A stretch of 64,000 bases of DNA from Magnaporthiopsis rhizophila (GCA_003049465.1 PYSS01000089.1:62001-126000), one strand, 5' to 3'; positions 22,160-35,601 are shown, counted from the first letter of the stretch. Notes: generated by a model not told the origin, from the sequence alone. Numbers and translations: made by a program.

Positions 22160-22429
22160 GGAAAAATTTATACCTTTTTGCTCGTTTGGTGCGCTTTTTT
22201 TTGCTAACCTTTTTATAATTGCTTTTATTAATATTTCTCTAAAACTTTTTAGCAATTTTTAAGGTTTGTTTTTTTTTTATATATTATACTTATATTTATA
22301 CTTTGCCTATTTAACCAAATATTATTATTTGCAATAATATATTTTATTATTAAATTTTTTTTTAATTTTCTATTTTTGGTTTGGGTTAATTTTTATTAAT
22401 TTTATGCTTTCCGAACCAAACGCTACCGA
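22160..22429 (-). pseudogene. Chromodomain end of T3 pol
   Basis: The part of T3 pol lying beyond the T4 insertion. It matches the 39330-39600 chromodomain region of T6 and is separated from the rest of T3 pol by T4. Confidence 0.6.
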
Positions 22430-22434
22430 TTTTA

Positions 22435-22896
22435 TGTTACAAACGGTTCTCTGCTCTTAGGGTAGGGTATGCTAGGAGAGGTGCTGAGCAGTATGATCTT
22501 CACAAGGTTGCTTGTGCTGGGGAACTGGAGTAATAATAAAAGTTTCGATTATTTGCCCAAGGGGTTGCTTTGAAGCTAATTTAGGTTAACTAATGCCAAG
22601 GCCTTAATTAAAGCTATTTTAACACGGTAGGAAACCCTTGCTTTATATACCAGCGATTTTTCCATATTATGTTTGTGCTATATCTGTTATGTTATATAAC
22701 AAATATATTACTGTGTTATATTTATTATGTTTTATAGCAAATATATCACCCGTATTTAGGTAAATGCCTAATTACGTAACTCCTTTTTAGCTTGGTTTTA
22801 ATTATCCGGCTTTTGGCCTTCCTGACTGCAGGGTAAAGGTGTTCCGCTGGGGGTTAGCCCCAGCCCTTTTGTTTTTTGCCAGCCGTGGTTGTAATA
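22435..22896 (-). repeat. 3' LTR of T4 (462 bp)
   Basis: TGTTACAAACGGTTCTCTG start, GTAATA end (from GTAACA). It carries the TTTGTGCTATATCTGTTATG / ATAACAAATATA palindromic cassette at 22660-22745. Confidence 0.92.
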
Positions 22897-22925
22897 TCAG
22901 GTTTCCCTTTTTAGGCTAAATTTTT

Positions 22926-23560
22926 TTGGCCAAAACCTGCGGTTTTGTCCTTTTATTAATAATAAGTATTTTTTTCCCTTATCATTTTCCATTCCCTTTT
23001 TTTGACAGAATATTTGGTTGGGTGCAAAAACGAAAAGTTATCGATGTGCGATCCACCGTTTGCCGTAACAATTTGTTTGCCATCCTTTTATTATTTTCCA
23101 CCGAAATGCCTTTTTGTTCCGCTTGTGAGGCGTTAGGGTTTGTATATTGCGCTGTATCCCTTTGCGATTTTTTTAGGTGTATTAAATATATCCGTTAAAG
23201 ATATTTTTGGTGCGATATGCTAGGTTTTTTTTGTTCCAATTTGAAAAGTTTAGTTGCCAATATTTTAAAATAAGGGCTAAATTGGAAGCGGCGGAAAAAA
23301 AGCGCCGTTGCGTTAATGCCAAGGTTAAACGTTTGCGCAAGGCGGAAAAAATATGGTTCGAAAGAAAAATGCATACAATTCGTTGCGGGATTAATAATAT
23401 AAAGGAGCTGAAACGGGTTAAGCATAAAAAAGCCGAAAGGGCGGCCGCACAGGCCTTTATTGCACCTCCAAATTTGCTTGTTTCCAATTTTTTTTTGTTA
23501 TTTCCGGGCTGGGCCGATCATAGGGTTAATCCTGATTTTGATCTGTTAGTTTTGTTTTAA
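22926..23560 (+). pseudogene. Antisense Cys-rich / coiled-coil ORF of T4
   Basis: Plus strand, opposite to T4 gag-pol and 30 nt from the 3' LTR. Two open pieces remain: 22926-23198 (with MPFCSACEALGFVYC, a cysteine cluster) and 23207-23560 (117 codons open, with a basic helix KLEAAEKKRRC, KVKRLRKAEKIW, INNIKELKRVKHKKAERAAA, and a Phe/Leu/Pro-rich end closed by TAA). Cysteine cluster plus basic coiled coil recall the small Zn-cluster-like accessory proteins I know from repeats of other ascomycetes; the function is unknown. Its relatively open state against the shattered pol may be chance or later RIP. Confidence 0.6.
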
Positions 23561-23579
23561 TTAGGTAAGTTATTTTGGT

Positions 23580-26500
23580 ACTGGCGTTCCGAGTTAAAAT
23601 CCGAGTTTTGGCACTGGTATTAACTCTTTTTTAAAGGCTTTCTGCCAATATTTTTCGAAAATTTTTAACGCGCTTTTTAGGTTTATTTTTTTTCCCAAAT
23701 GCTTTTTTCGATTTTGTATCCTGCTTATTTGACCAAATAATGCTTGGTTTTGTCGATAATATTTTTATCCAAAATTTTTTCGATTTTGTACTTTTGCTTT
23801 GGGTTAATTTTTATTAATTTGTTATTTTTAAACCCTAATAATATTGATTTAAGCAAATCGATATAAAAAACCGGATAGTTTTTTATGGTTAATAGTAATT
23901 GAAATTCGTAATTAATATTGGAAACTTTTTTTAAAATTTTGAACGGTTTTAATTTTTTGTGATTTAATTTGTTATTTAATCGTTTTGTTTTAATATTGCA
24001 TCAAAAAAGATAAATATTATTCCTTTTTTTAAAGGTTGGTTTTTTTATTTTTTTTTTATTAGCCTGTATAAATATGCATTATTGCAATTTTTTTAGTTTT
24101 ACCTGAAGGTTTTTGTACAGTTTAATAAATTTTTTCACCTATATTTCTGCTATTAAAATATATAATCCTGTTTTGGGTTTTTTATATACCGTAAATATAT
24201 ATCCATAATTTGTATAAAACAGTATAATTTTTATACTTTTGTATATTAAACTGTTATATACAAATTATGCTATAAAAAATAATTATACCCAGTTATTTTA
24301 TTTATAATTAATAAAATAATATAAATATTGTTTTATAATTTAATTTATTTGTTCCGTTTATTTATCTGTTTCAGGATAATAAATTGTAAAAAAAGCATAT
24401 TTTGCATTTAAATTTACCATAAGCTATTTTTAAAATTTATTATTAAATAATTTGTTTTGGTTTAAAATTATACATTTTGGTATTTTGTATTTTGCAATTA
24501 TATTCCGGATAAAAATATAGGCTAGGTTTATAACCTTTGCATTTTTTTTAAATAATAAATATATGGCATATTTGGTAAGTTGGTCGATTATTATTATAAT
24601 ATTATTATACTGGATATTTGTAAGGGGTTTTTTTAATTTGGATAGCCTTATAATAAAATCCGCCGTAACTTTTTGCCATACTTTGCTGGATATTAGCAAA
24701 AATTATAATAAATTATAAGGTTTGTACCTGCTGGCTTTATTTTTTGCATAATCCTTATAATTCTTAATTGCATTTTGTATTTCGGTATAAATTTTTATAA
24801 ACCTATAATATTATCGAAACCTTTTTTAGGTTTTAGCAATCCTTTAGTATCCATTTATTATTTGGCTATAAACCTGCTGGATTTTTTTTGGGGTTCAGCT
24901 TTTTTGTTGGGTTATTTTGGCCAATGCCCGCTATACCGGGATCAGGGATCCGTTTGGTTTTTTGGCTAAAATTATGCATATTTTTGGTAATATATCCATT
25001 TAATGGTTCGATTAACGGTTTAAGGCATCCATTTGGCCGTTTTTTGACCTTTTTCTAACTTTGATTTGAAAGTTATAATTTTAAAGGAATTAGCTTTATC
25101 GGATTTGTTTTTTATTTAGCATTTAGCTAATAATAAATTATAATAGGTTTTTATAATTAATATATATTATAATTTGGTGGTTAATTTTGTATAAATATAC
25201 CTTTTATTTATCCAAAATTTTGATAATAGCAAAAAACTTTTTATCGTGGATTTAATAATTTAGCTTAGATCCATTTAGCTTTTGCGAGAAAAATATATAA
25301 AAGTGCAACTTTTTTTAATCGTTTTGCTGTTTCAGCTGTTTTTCGATAGCAAAATCTAACGCATTAATTTTAATTTTAAAAGGTTTTTTTAGGTTTGGCA
25401 TTATTAATACCGGTATTTGGATAATAGCTTTTTTTAGCAATTTAAAAACTATTTATTTTTATATCCCCTAATAAAATTGGGTATTATTTTTGGTAAAATT
25501 TATAAATAGTATAACTTTTTTGCTAAAATTTCGGATAAATTTTCGGTAAAAATTTAAAAATTTTAGAAAATTTTGTACTTTTTTAACCGTGGTAAATATA
25601 GGCCAGTTTTTTACCATTTATACCTTTTTGGGTTTTATCCGAATTTTTCCTTATTTAATAATAAATCCGAGGAAAACCATTTTTAAAAAATGCTATATGC
25701 ATTTATCCGGATTAACCAGAAGTTTTGCATTTTGCAATTTTTGCAGTATTTTATACACATATTATTTATATTTTTCCAGCATTTTTGAAAAAATTAGGAT
25801 ATTATTTAGGTATGCAAGGGTAAAAATATCAAGGTACTTTTATAATACATGGTTAATTATTTACTGGAACATGGCTGGTACATTAGTAAGCCCGAAGGTT
25901 ATTATTAATAATTCGAAAATTTCAAGCTTGGTTTGAAAAGCGGTTTTCCATTTATTCCTTTTTTTAATTTTTAGCAGGTTATAAGTTTTGCATAAATTTA
26001 GGGCTATAAATTACCGGTTTTTCCCGAGCCTGTTTTTAAGTTTGTTAATTAGGGATAAAGGATACCAATCTTTTATTATTTTTTGATTTAACGGATAATA
26101 ATCGATATATATCCGTTTTTCCCTGTTTTTTTTGGGAATAAACAGAATTTTATATTTTATAAGGAAATTAAAAGGTTTGGTAAATCCTTTCCTAATTTTT
26201 TCTTTAAATTATTCCTATAATAGCCTTTTTTATTAAGGATTTAATTGGTATAATTTTTAATATTTAAATTATGCTTCCGGTTTAAGCTTGATTTTGTGGT
26301 TAAACAATCCATATTTTGGTAATACCGTTTCCAAATTTTTTTAAAACAGTTTCCAATATTTGTGATATTTTTCAGAAATGTTTTTAAATCTTTTTTTGGT
26401 GATTTTTTGCTTGTCGGGTCCGTTTGTATTTGTATTTATTAGCGTTTCGGTTGGTGCAATTTGCCAGGGTTAATTGCCAAATTTTGCCGCCGTTGCAACT

Positions 26501-26930
26501 GCCCTTTTTGGCGTCCGTTTTTTATTATCCGGGACCCGTAACTATTGGGCTTTTTTATTGGTTAATAATAATTTCCTCCATTAAATTTGTTCGGTAACCT
26601 AATTTATTAAAAAGTTATATTTTTTAAATTATAAAAAGTTTAGGATTAAGTTTTCCCTTTTTATATTTATAATATTCAGGGTTATTTTATAAGTTTTTCC
26701 CAAAAGTTAAAATTTGAATTAATCAGTTTTAGTATTAATTTTTCTTTTATTAAACGTAACTGATTTTTATTTTATTATTATAAGGTTATATGGTTCCTTT
26801 TTTTAATATATCGGAATGTTATACCTTTTTACCATTTTTGGCGAAAAATAATTTTTTTAAACTCTGTAATCGATTATAATTTTTATTTTTCGCTTTTTTT
26901 AATATATCGTTATTCTGATATGCTTATATT
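23580..26930 (-). pseudogene. RIP-degraded pol of T4
   Basis: Minus strand, in order from 26930 downward: protease (about 26930-26640), RT (26180-25570; the opposite-strand open frame at 25589-25936 is its shadow), RNase H (25390-25000), integrase core (24430-24699, open for 89 codons, with WQKVTADFIIRL, IIIIDQLTKYAIYLLFKK and ILNQNKLFNNKF), then a chromodomain (about 23800-23640, with YKIEKILDK and a YLVK-AGY stretch). The integrase catalytic Asp positions are partly replaced by Asn. Confidence 0.85.
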
Positions 26931-27059
26931 GGTTAATGATTATTATTATGAGGAATTTTGCTGGTTATTGCCCTATTTGTGCCCTATTTTTGGGTAAATT
27001 TTCTAATTTTTTGCTTAGGGCGCCTGTTTTTGTGCTTCGATTATTTTTATTAATCGGGC

Positions 27060-29125
27060 AAACCTATCTGTCCAGGCCTTTGTTTTTTTTTTATATGTAC
27101 CTTATATTTCGGTTTTCCGTATATCTGGTATATAAGGATTTTTGTTAGGTATATTATAAAATATGCTAATAATAGCTCGAAAATTGTTGCAAAATTTTTA
27201 TAGCCTATTTTTATTATTTATTATTTCGGAAACTGGTATTTTTATTATAAATATCGTATTGGTCCTTTTTTTTTTTGTGGGAAAAAATCGTATTTCAGTT
27301 TTTTGGCTATATATTACCGGCAATTATTATATAAGCATTTGGCCTAAAAAAGCTTATTATAATAGCCCGTATCGGGGTTTATATTTTTATAATTTAATAT
27401 ATATAGCCGCATTAATTACTGGTTCAGGTTCGGAATATTTATAAATAATGCCCCGTAATAAATAACCGATTAATTATCCTTTAATTAATCCAAAGGCTTT
27501 TTTTTATTATTTTGCGCCGGTTTTTTGCATATTAAACTACCGATAGATTTGGGCTAATCCTAAAATTATCGGTTTATTTTCAAAAATTTAAATAAAGTAT
27601 ATATTTTTTATATTTTTTTTTTGGTTATAAAAAATTATTTTTCCATATTAATTAATTATTAATCAAATTTTTGCTGGAATTTTTTAAAATTAATAATATA
27701 TTACTATTATTATTTGTCAAATTTTTTGTTATTAAAATCCGTTTTTATAGGTTCCCTAAATATTATTAGGTTTAATTTTTTTTTCTGGGCTTATATTAAA
27801 TATATCTGGCCTAAAAGCTGTTTTATTTTTATATTTGTGTTTAAATTTTTCTCGAAATTATTAATCGAAATATTCGATACATTTTTGCATTAAGCTAATT
27901 TTTTAAATTTTTCCGAAATGTGCATTATTATATAATTTTTTTTTTCGGATATTATAAAATTGGTATTTGTTCCAATTTTTTTTTGGTTACCAAACCGGAA
28001 TTGGTTAATCTGTTATATTGCAGCAATTTGTTATTTTAAATAATATCCTATAATATTTTTATCGGAATAATAAACTATATAATTTTTATCGAAATAATAA
28101 ATTCAGCTAAACGATACTCCGAAATATAAGCTTTTTTTTTGCTTATTATATTATTTTGAATAAGGCCGGAATTATGGGTTTGTTTTTTTTTGTGCATTTT
28201 TTTGGCAAAAAATAACCATTTATTGGTTTTTTTGCGGATAATTTTTTTTAATATGTCCTTTTTTCCCATATTTAAAATATTTTCCGTTTTTTGGGTTTTT
28301 AAACCTGATATATTTTTATTTTTTTTGCTGGTGTATAGCTTTAGCACTAAAATTTATGGGTTTAAAATATATATTATAAGCCGTGGATTATTATTATTTT
28401 GCTTTTTTTTGATTAATTTTATTATTTTGCACTATTGGTTTGGTTTGCTAAATTTTTTTTTCAAAGCAATATTTGTACAATTTATTGCTAATACAAACGG
28501 TTATAATAATATAATCGATAAAATTTTCAGGTTATTCCTGTTTAAACAGCTCATTTTTTATATTATTTTTTAACCTTTGATAAAGCTGGGTTATTTTAGT
28601 ATTTTTCGTCCAATTAAATTTGTTAATCAATTATTAAAATTTGGAAATATAGGTTAATACAGGGCCTTTTTGCCGGAGCTAAAGCAATTTTCTTTCGGCC
28701 ACCCGTTTTTTATCGATTTGTCCGAAAACTTTTGCAACCTTTTCTCCGAATTTCTCGAAATTGGCAAACACCAGCTTGGTTTCTTTTTTGGATTTATTGT
28801 GCCCTTTTAGATAATCGGATCAAATGGGTTCGAACCAATCCTTAACCTTGCTATTCAAACGTATAACCGCATAAGCAATTTTCTGTTTTTCCCGTTAAAA
28901 ATGATCTTGATAAAATAAAAAATACCCCTTATATTTGGTTAAAAATATTTTAATCTTGCTTTTTTTCCTATCGTATTTATCAGGCAAGGGGAATTTGTAA
29001 AATTTAACGGCAATATAGGGCTTGGTTTAAGCTTCCTTAAGTTTTTCGATTTCCGTAATAAGTGCTTGCATAACCGCCGAAGGATTATTATACAGTTTGC
29101 CAATAATGGTAATATTTTCGGGTTT
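27060..29125 (-). pseudogene. RIP-degraded gag of T4
   Basis: Minus strand between the 5' LTR and pol, placed by comparison with T8, whose gag is easier to read. The plus-strand frames at 26936-27148 and 28190-28573 are antisense shadows of the CCHC knuckle and of the gag middle. A minus-strand 90-codon piece remains open at 28075-28347. Confidence 0.7.
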
Positions 29126-29194
29126 TTTGCTTACGGTTAATATAATTGCTATTATTCGTTATTTTCGGTAAATACTGAACAGGATCAGTTAAAA

Positions 29195-29656
29195 TGTTAC
29201 AAATGGTTCTCTGCTTTTAGGGTAAAATACGCTAAAAAAAGTGCTAAGCAGTATAATCTTTATAAGGTTGCTTGTGCTGGGGAACTGGAATAATAACAAA
29301 GGTTTCGATTGTTTGTTTAAAGGGTTGCCTTGAAGCTAATTTAGGTTAATTAATGCCAAGGCCTCAGTTTAAGCTATTTTAATACGGTAGGAAACCCTTG
29401 CCTTATATACCAGCGACCCTTCCATACTATGTTTGTGCTATATTTGCTATGTTACATAACAGATATATCACTGTGCTATGTTTGTTATGTTTTATAGCAG
29501 ATATATTACCCGTGCTTAGGTAAGTGCCTAGTTATGTGACTTTTTCCTAGCTTGGCTTTAGTTATCCGGCCCCTGGCCTTCCTAACTGCGGGGTAAAGGC
29601 GTCCCGCTGGGGGTTAGCCCCAGCCCTTCTGTCCCCTGCCAGCCGTGGTTGTAACA
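29195..29656 (-). repeat. 5' LTR of T4 (462 bp)
   Basis: TGTTACAAATGGTTCTCTG to GTAACA, same length as its partner. Many GGG-to-AAA and C-to-T differences from the 3' LTR. Confidence 0.92.
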
Positions 29657-29661
29657 TTTTA

Positions 29662-32600
29662 GCAAAAAAATGTAAAAAACAGGATAAATTTTTATAATTA
29701 ATAATAATTAAAATTTATAATTAACTGGTAAAATTATTTTTCTGATCCTGAATGGTCCGAATTTTTTATGGTTTAATTTATCGTTTAGCCGTTTTATTTT
29801 AATATTATAATATAAAAAATAAATATTATTCTTTTTTTTAAAGGTCGGTTTTTCAAGCTTTTTTTTATTTATTTAAATAAATATGCGTTTCCGAAACTTT
29901 TCGAGCTTTTTTTGCAAATACTTATATAATTTGGTTATTTTGGTAACCTGTATTTTTGTTATTGGAATATTTTTTTCTGTTTTGGGTTTTTTATACACCA
30001 TAAATATAAATTTATAATTCGCAAAAAACAGGGTAACCCTTATATTTTTATATACCGAACTATTATAAACAAATTAGGCTATAAAAAATAATTATACCCA
30101 GTTAATTTATTTATAATTAATATAATAATATAAATATTGCTTTATAATTTGGTTTATTCGCTTTATTTGCTTATCTGTTTTGGGATAATAAGCTATTAAT
30201 AATATATATTTTATTTCGAGTTTAGCCGTTAGAATTTTCCAAAATTTGCTTATAAATAGCTTATTTCGATCCGTAATCAGTTTATCGGGTGTTCCGTACT
30301 TTAAAATCACGTTTTTGATAAAAACGTATGCTAATTTCGTAATATTACTGCTTTTTTTATAGGATAAAAATAAAGCATATTTGGTAAACCTGTTTACCAT
30401 TATTAAAATATTATTGTACTGAATATTTATTAAGGGTTTTTTGGATTTAAAAAGTTTAATTATAAAATTTATCATAATTTTTTGCTATATTTAGCTAGGC
30501 GCTGGCAGGGATTAAAGCAATTTATAAGGTTTATATTTGCTGGCCTTATTTTTGGCGCAGTTTTTGCAATCCTTAATTATTTTTTGAACCGTGGCCCGGG
30601 TTTCGGTAAATCTGTAATATTATTGCAATTTTTTCCAGGTTTTGGTTATCCTTTGGTATTTATAGGCCATTTAATCGTGAATTTGTTGGATTTTTTTAAG
30701 GATTTATTTTTCCTAAAGCGTAATTTTTATTAGCACCTGTTATGCAGGAACCAAAAATCTGTTTGGCTTTTGCGCTAAAATTATATGCATTTTTGATAGC
30801 ATTTTATCCTTATAATCCAATTAGCGGCTTAAAGCATTTGCCTGCCTGTTTTTTAATCCTTTTTTATATTTAATCCTAAAATTATAATCCTGAAAAAATT
30901 AATTTTACCGGATTTATTATTTGTTTAATATTTAATAGGTAGTGAAATATGCCAGGTTTTTATAATTTATATGGATTATAACCTAATAATTTGCTTAGTA
31001 CAAATATATTTTCCATTTTTCTAATACTCGGATAATAATTATAAATTTTTTATTATAAATTGGATAATTTAATTTTGATTTATTAAATTTATATAATAAA
31101 AAAGCGCAAAAGTGCAGCTTTTTATTATTATTTTATTAATCGAGTTGGGCTTTAATCGCAAAATTCGATGCATTGGTTTTAATTTCGAAAAATTTATTTG
31201 GGTTTGGTAAAATTAATATTAATTTTTTATATTATGGCTTTTTTTAGCAAATCGAAAGCTTTTTATTTTTGTGTTCCCCAATAAAACTGGTGGTTATTTT
31301 TGGTAAAATTTGTAAATAAAAATGCCACTTTGCTAAAATCCCGAATAAACTATCGGTAAAAATTCAAAAAACCCAAAAAAATTTATATTTTTTTAATATT
31401 AATCGATTTGGGCCATTTTTTTACTGCCTGTACTTTTTTAAATTTTATTCGTATTTAGCCCGGTATAATTATATACCCTAAAAAAACCTTTTTTTGTATA
31501 TGCCACATGCATTTTTCGGGCTTAACCAAAAGTTTTGCATTTTGCAGTTTCCGCAAAACCTTATGCATATATTTTTTGTATTTTCCTAATATTTTTAAAA
31601 AAATTAGCATATTATCCAGATAAATAAATATATAAATATCCAGGTATTTTTGTAATATATAGTTAATTATCCGCTGGAATGTGGCTGGTGCATTAATAAG
31701 CCCAAAGGTTATTATTAATAATTTGTATATTTTTAACCGGGTTTAAAAAGCGGTTTTTTACTTGTTTTTTTTTTTAATTTTTAACAGGTTATATATTTTG
31801 CATAAATCCAAGGCCGTAAATTATTTGGTTTTGCTAAACCTGTTTTATAATTTGTTAATAAAAAGTAAAAAGTACCGGTTTTTTATTATAATTTTATTTA
31901 ACGGATAATAATCGATATATATCCGTTTTTTTCCATTTTTTTTAAAAACGAATAATATTTTATATCCTATAAAAAAATCCGAAAATCGGATAATATTTTA
32001 TTCCAAATTTTCCGCAAATTATTTTTATAATAACTTTTGCTATTTGGGGTTTAACCGGTATAATTTTTGGTAACTAAATTATATTTTAGGTTTAAGCTTA
32101 TTTTTGTAATCGAACAGTTTATATTTCGAAAGCCCTGTTTTTAAACTTTTTTGGAATAGTTTCCAGTACCGATAATATTTTTTAAAAATATTTTTCAGGT
32201 ATTAACGTGCTTATTTATTAGGCTAATTATAATTTTGGTCGCAATTTTTTATTATTTTTATTTTTTGGTTATTAATTTTAATTATGCCTTTTTTTAGGTT
32301 ATAATATTGGTTATATTTTTTTTTATAACTTATTTCTTATTTTTGGGATTTTTTGCTATTAAGGCTAATATTATTTAATAAATGCAAATTTTTCGGTGCA
32401 ATTTGCCAGGGTTAATTGCCAAATTTTGCTATTATTATAGCAATTTTGTTTGGCTTTTATTTTTTATGATTCGGGGTTTATAATTATTGGGCTTTTTTGT
32501 TTTCCGATAATAATTTTTTTTATTAAATTTTTTCCGAAACCCAATTTATTAGGGGATTAAATTTTTTAAATTAGAGGAAACCCAAAATTAGGTTTTTTTT

Positions 32601-32900
32601 TTATATTTATAATATTTAAAATAATCTTGCAAATTTTCCCCGAAATTTTAAACCTGAATCGATTTATTTTCGAATTAATTATCCCTTTATTATAAATAAT
32701 TGGTTTGTTTACGGTTCCAAAATTATATGGCTATTATTTTTAATATATCGGTATACCGTACTTTATTACCGTTTTTAATATAATATAATTTTTATTAAAT
32801 TTGCAATCGACCATTATTATTAATTATTATTTTTACCACCTAACCATTTTTTTAATATAAAATGGATAATTTGCTATAGTTTTTGTTAGGGTTCTTTTGA
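29662..32900 (-). pseudogene. RIP-degraded pol of T3 (protease to integrase)
   Basis: Minus strand: protease near 32880-32700, RT 31980-31380, RNase H 31250-30990, integrase core 30475-30107 (open 122 codons, with KLFKSKKPLINIQYNN, KLITDRNKLFISKFWK and YYPKTDKQIKRINQIIK, close to the conserved YHPQTDGQTER block). The T4 insertion at 29656 cuts it just before the chromodomain. Confidence 0.85.
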
Positions 32901-32949
32901 TTTATTTTTTTCGTTATCCATACCGGGCTTTTATTCTGGTTGGATACCT

Positions 32950-35020
32950 TAATTTTTTGGCTTATACTGGTAACCGGGGTAAAACTGTTCCGTTTGCTAA
33001 TCTTTGGCTTTTTTTTCGGCATAGCGTTTGCATTTTGGCTTTTTGCAAACCTAATATAATAATAATCCTGCTATATATATCATTAAATAATAGGGTGCTG
33101 GGGCAAATATTGCTATTTTTTAATACAATTTTGTAATATAATTTGTTATTTAAATAACTGCCATTTTTGCTTTAACAAACCTTGAAGCTTTTTATTATTC
33201 CTTATTAAAAATTAATTATTTTTTAGCTTTTTGGGCAAATAATTATTATAATTATAATATAAGCATTTTGCTTAAAAAATTCCTGCATATTTTGGGCTAT
33301 TTACCGCTAAATTTTTATAATCCCCACTAATTATATAATTTTACTGGTATAAAAATGGATCATTTTTCTAATACCGTGCTTGGTATATATTTTTTTATAA
33401 TAAATAACGGTTTGGTTATTTCGGCCCCAATTTAGGCACCGGCCATTATTTTTTATTGCAAATACCCTGCGGTACAATTTGCGGTTTTCGGATCCTTTTG
33501 GATTATTGGGCCATATTTTAAGCAATAAATATATTAGTATTTTATGGGTATAAATATAAATCCCTCGATAAAACGTTTTTTTTTTATCTTCGAGCATAAT
33601 ATATATTTTTTTTCACTTATGGCTTTCGTGCGCTGCTTTTTGTATTTTTTGGGGTTTTTTTTTGCCGATGCCCAGAATTTGCTTAATTTAAAATCCTTAT
33701 TTTCCGTTTTTTTGGTTAAATATATTTATCCGAATGGCTTATAATTAAGGCTTCCCCCCTTATTTTTAACCGAAATATTCGGTACTTTTTCCTGGGTTAA
33801 TAAGCTTTTAAATATTGCTAAAATTTGCTGGATAATTCGCCATTTTTTTTATAAATCCTGAATATTACTGCTAATGGATATATCGGTTGCTTTTAGCATT
33901 TTTTGCTTTTTTAGCTTTTTAAATTCGGATATTATGGGTACCCCGTTTATTTTGCCAATCCGTCGGATAATAGCTAACCATTGCTAAAGGTACTAACCCG
34001 ACCTATCCTTATTTAATTTATGCATAAAATATTTATTATTAAAATAATACATTTAGCTATATAAAGCTCCGAAATACAGGGCTTTTTTTTAATTTATATA
34101 TCAGATAATTGCAAATTATTTTTGGGAATAATCCTTTTTTATATCTTTTTATTATCTGTATTTAAAATAATTTCCATTTTTGGCATTTTGCTATTTAATA
34201 TATTTCTGTTTTTTATGCTGTTTTTTTTATTATTAAAGGTATATAACCCTTATAAATAAATTTATAAATCCTAAATGCATTTTATGCGCAATGGATTATT
34301 ATTATTTAGCTTTTTTCTGGTTTGCTTTATTATTTTATTGTGCTAATTGGGATTATTAAACCTTTTTTTCCAAATATTATTTATATAATCGGTTATTAAT
34401 ACAAATATTTTTGGTAATATAATCGACAAAATTTTTGGGCCTTTTTTTTGGCCAATTTATCCTTAATATTATTTTTTAATCCTTAATAAAACTAAAACAT
34501 TTTGGTATTTTCTGTCCAATTAAGTTTATTAATAAATTGCTAAAATTTAGCGGCGTAAATAAATGCTGGTCCTTTTTGGCGCAGCTAAAATAATTTTTTT
34601 TCGGCCATTTGCTTTTCGTTTACCTGCCCGAAAATTTTGGCAATTTTTTTTGACAAACTTATCGAAATTTGCAAATATTTGTTTAATAAATTTGTTTAAT
34701 TTATTATTTTCCTTAAAATAATTGGCCTATACAGGTTTAAACCAATCCTTAATTTTGCCGTTTAAACGAATAGTAATATAAGCCACTTTTTAATAATCGT
34801 TCTGGAAGCTGTCCTGGTAAAATTTGAAATAACTTTTGCATTTTGTGAGAAAAATTTTAAGCTTGCCTTTTTTTTTATCGTATTTATCCGGGGTGGGAAA
34901 TTTATAAATAAAAATAGCCTTGGGCTACTTTTTAAATTTTTCAAACTTTTCGATAAAAACCTTTAAAGCGGTGGCAGGATTATCGTAATTTTTGCTATCG
35001 ATAATAACGGTTTTAATTTT
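32950..35020 (-). pseudogene. RIP-degraded gag of T3
   Basis: Minus strand between the 5' LTR and the protease. The opposite-strand frame at 32897-33136 is the shadow of the knuckle/junction region. A 60-codon minus frame is open at 34762-34944. Confidence 0.65.
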
Positions 35021-35090
35021 TTTAATTGCGGTTAATATAATTATTTACTGCTCGTACCTCCGGTAGGTGCTGAACAGGATCAATTAAAAT

Positions 35091-35596
35091 GTTACAAATA
35101 CAGGCCTTTTGCTTTTAAGGTAGGGCATTTAAGGGCGGTGTTAAACAGTATTAGTTTTGCAAAATTGCTTTGCATGCGGTTTGGGGTTAATAGGAACGTT
35201 ATTTGTTATTATTTGCCCAAAGGGATGTTTTGGAGCTAACTTAAATTAATTAATACCGAGGCCTTAGTTAAAATTACCTTAATACCTGGGAAATCCATCC
35301 TTTTTATAATCGAACACTCCTTTACTAAAGTTTTTTGGGTTTATAGCTCTGTGATAAATCCAAAAATCCCTCCTGAATTTATGGCTTTGTAACAGATCCA
35401 AAGATCCCTTTTGAATCTGTGGCTTTGTAACAGATCCAAAGATCCCTCCTGGATCTGTGGCTTTGTGACAAATCCAAAGATCCCTTTTATAGTTATGTAA
35501 GCTACCACGTTACCCCGCTGCGGGGTTAAGGCATGACGCTGGGGTTCAGTCCCCCCCAGCCCTCCTGCCCCCTCCGGGCGTAGCGCGGTCGTAACA
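35091..35596 (-). repeat. 5' LTR of T3 (506 bp)
   Basis: TGTTACAAATACAGGCC to GTAACA. The cassette CAGATCCAAAGATCCC is well preserved here (35395-35490) because fewer bases are mutated than in the 3' copy. Confidence 0.92.
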
Positions 35597-35601
35597 AAAT
35601 A

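Larger units (their letters stand above)
22435..29656 (-). mobile_element. T4: full-length chromovirus nested in T3 (7222 bp)
   Basis: Two 462-bp LTRs (22435-22896 and 29195-29656) flanked by perfect 5-bp duplications TTTTA (22430-22434 and 29657-29661). The T3 sequence reads on across the gap, as the uninterrupted T6 copy at 39590-39610 shows. Gag and pol are on the minus strand; the antisense small ORF is on the plus strand next to the 3' LTR. The two LTRs differ almost only by transitions, the mark of RIP. No tRNA-like sequence at the position used by T3. Confidence 0.93.
20870..35596 (-). mobile_element. T3: full-length chromovirus, split by T4
   Basis: LTRs at 20870-21376 (3') and 35091-35596 (5'), pol on the minus strand. 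Without the T4 insertion and its duplicated 5 bp, the element is about 7.5 kb. Flanks AAACA (20865-20869) and AAATA (35597-35601) are a 5-bp target duplication with one C-to-T change. It has gag, pol, antisense tRNA-like sequence and antisense ORF. All frames are RIP-degraded. Confidence 0.9.

Noticed and set aside
25589..25936. 115-codon plus-strand frame in T4 (and similar ones at 41292, 56297)
   Set aside because: Antisense of reverse transcriptase; the sense-strand motifs lie on the minus strand.
32897..33136. Plus-strand frame resembling frames at 14411-14737 and 26936-27148
   Set aside because: Conserved because it is the shadow of the gag/protease junction, not because it is coding.
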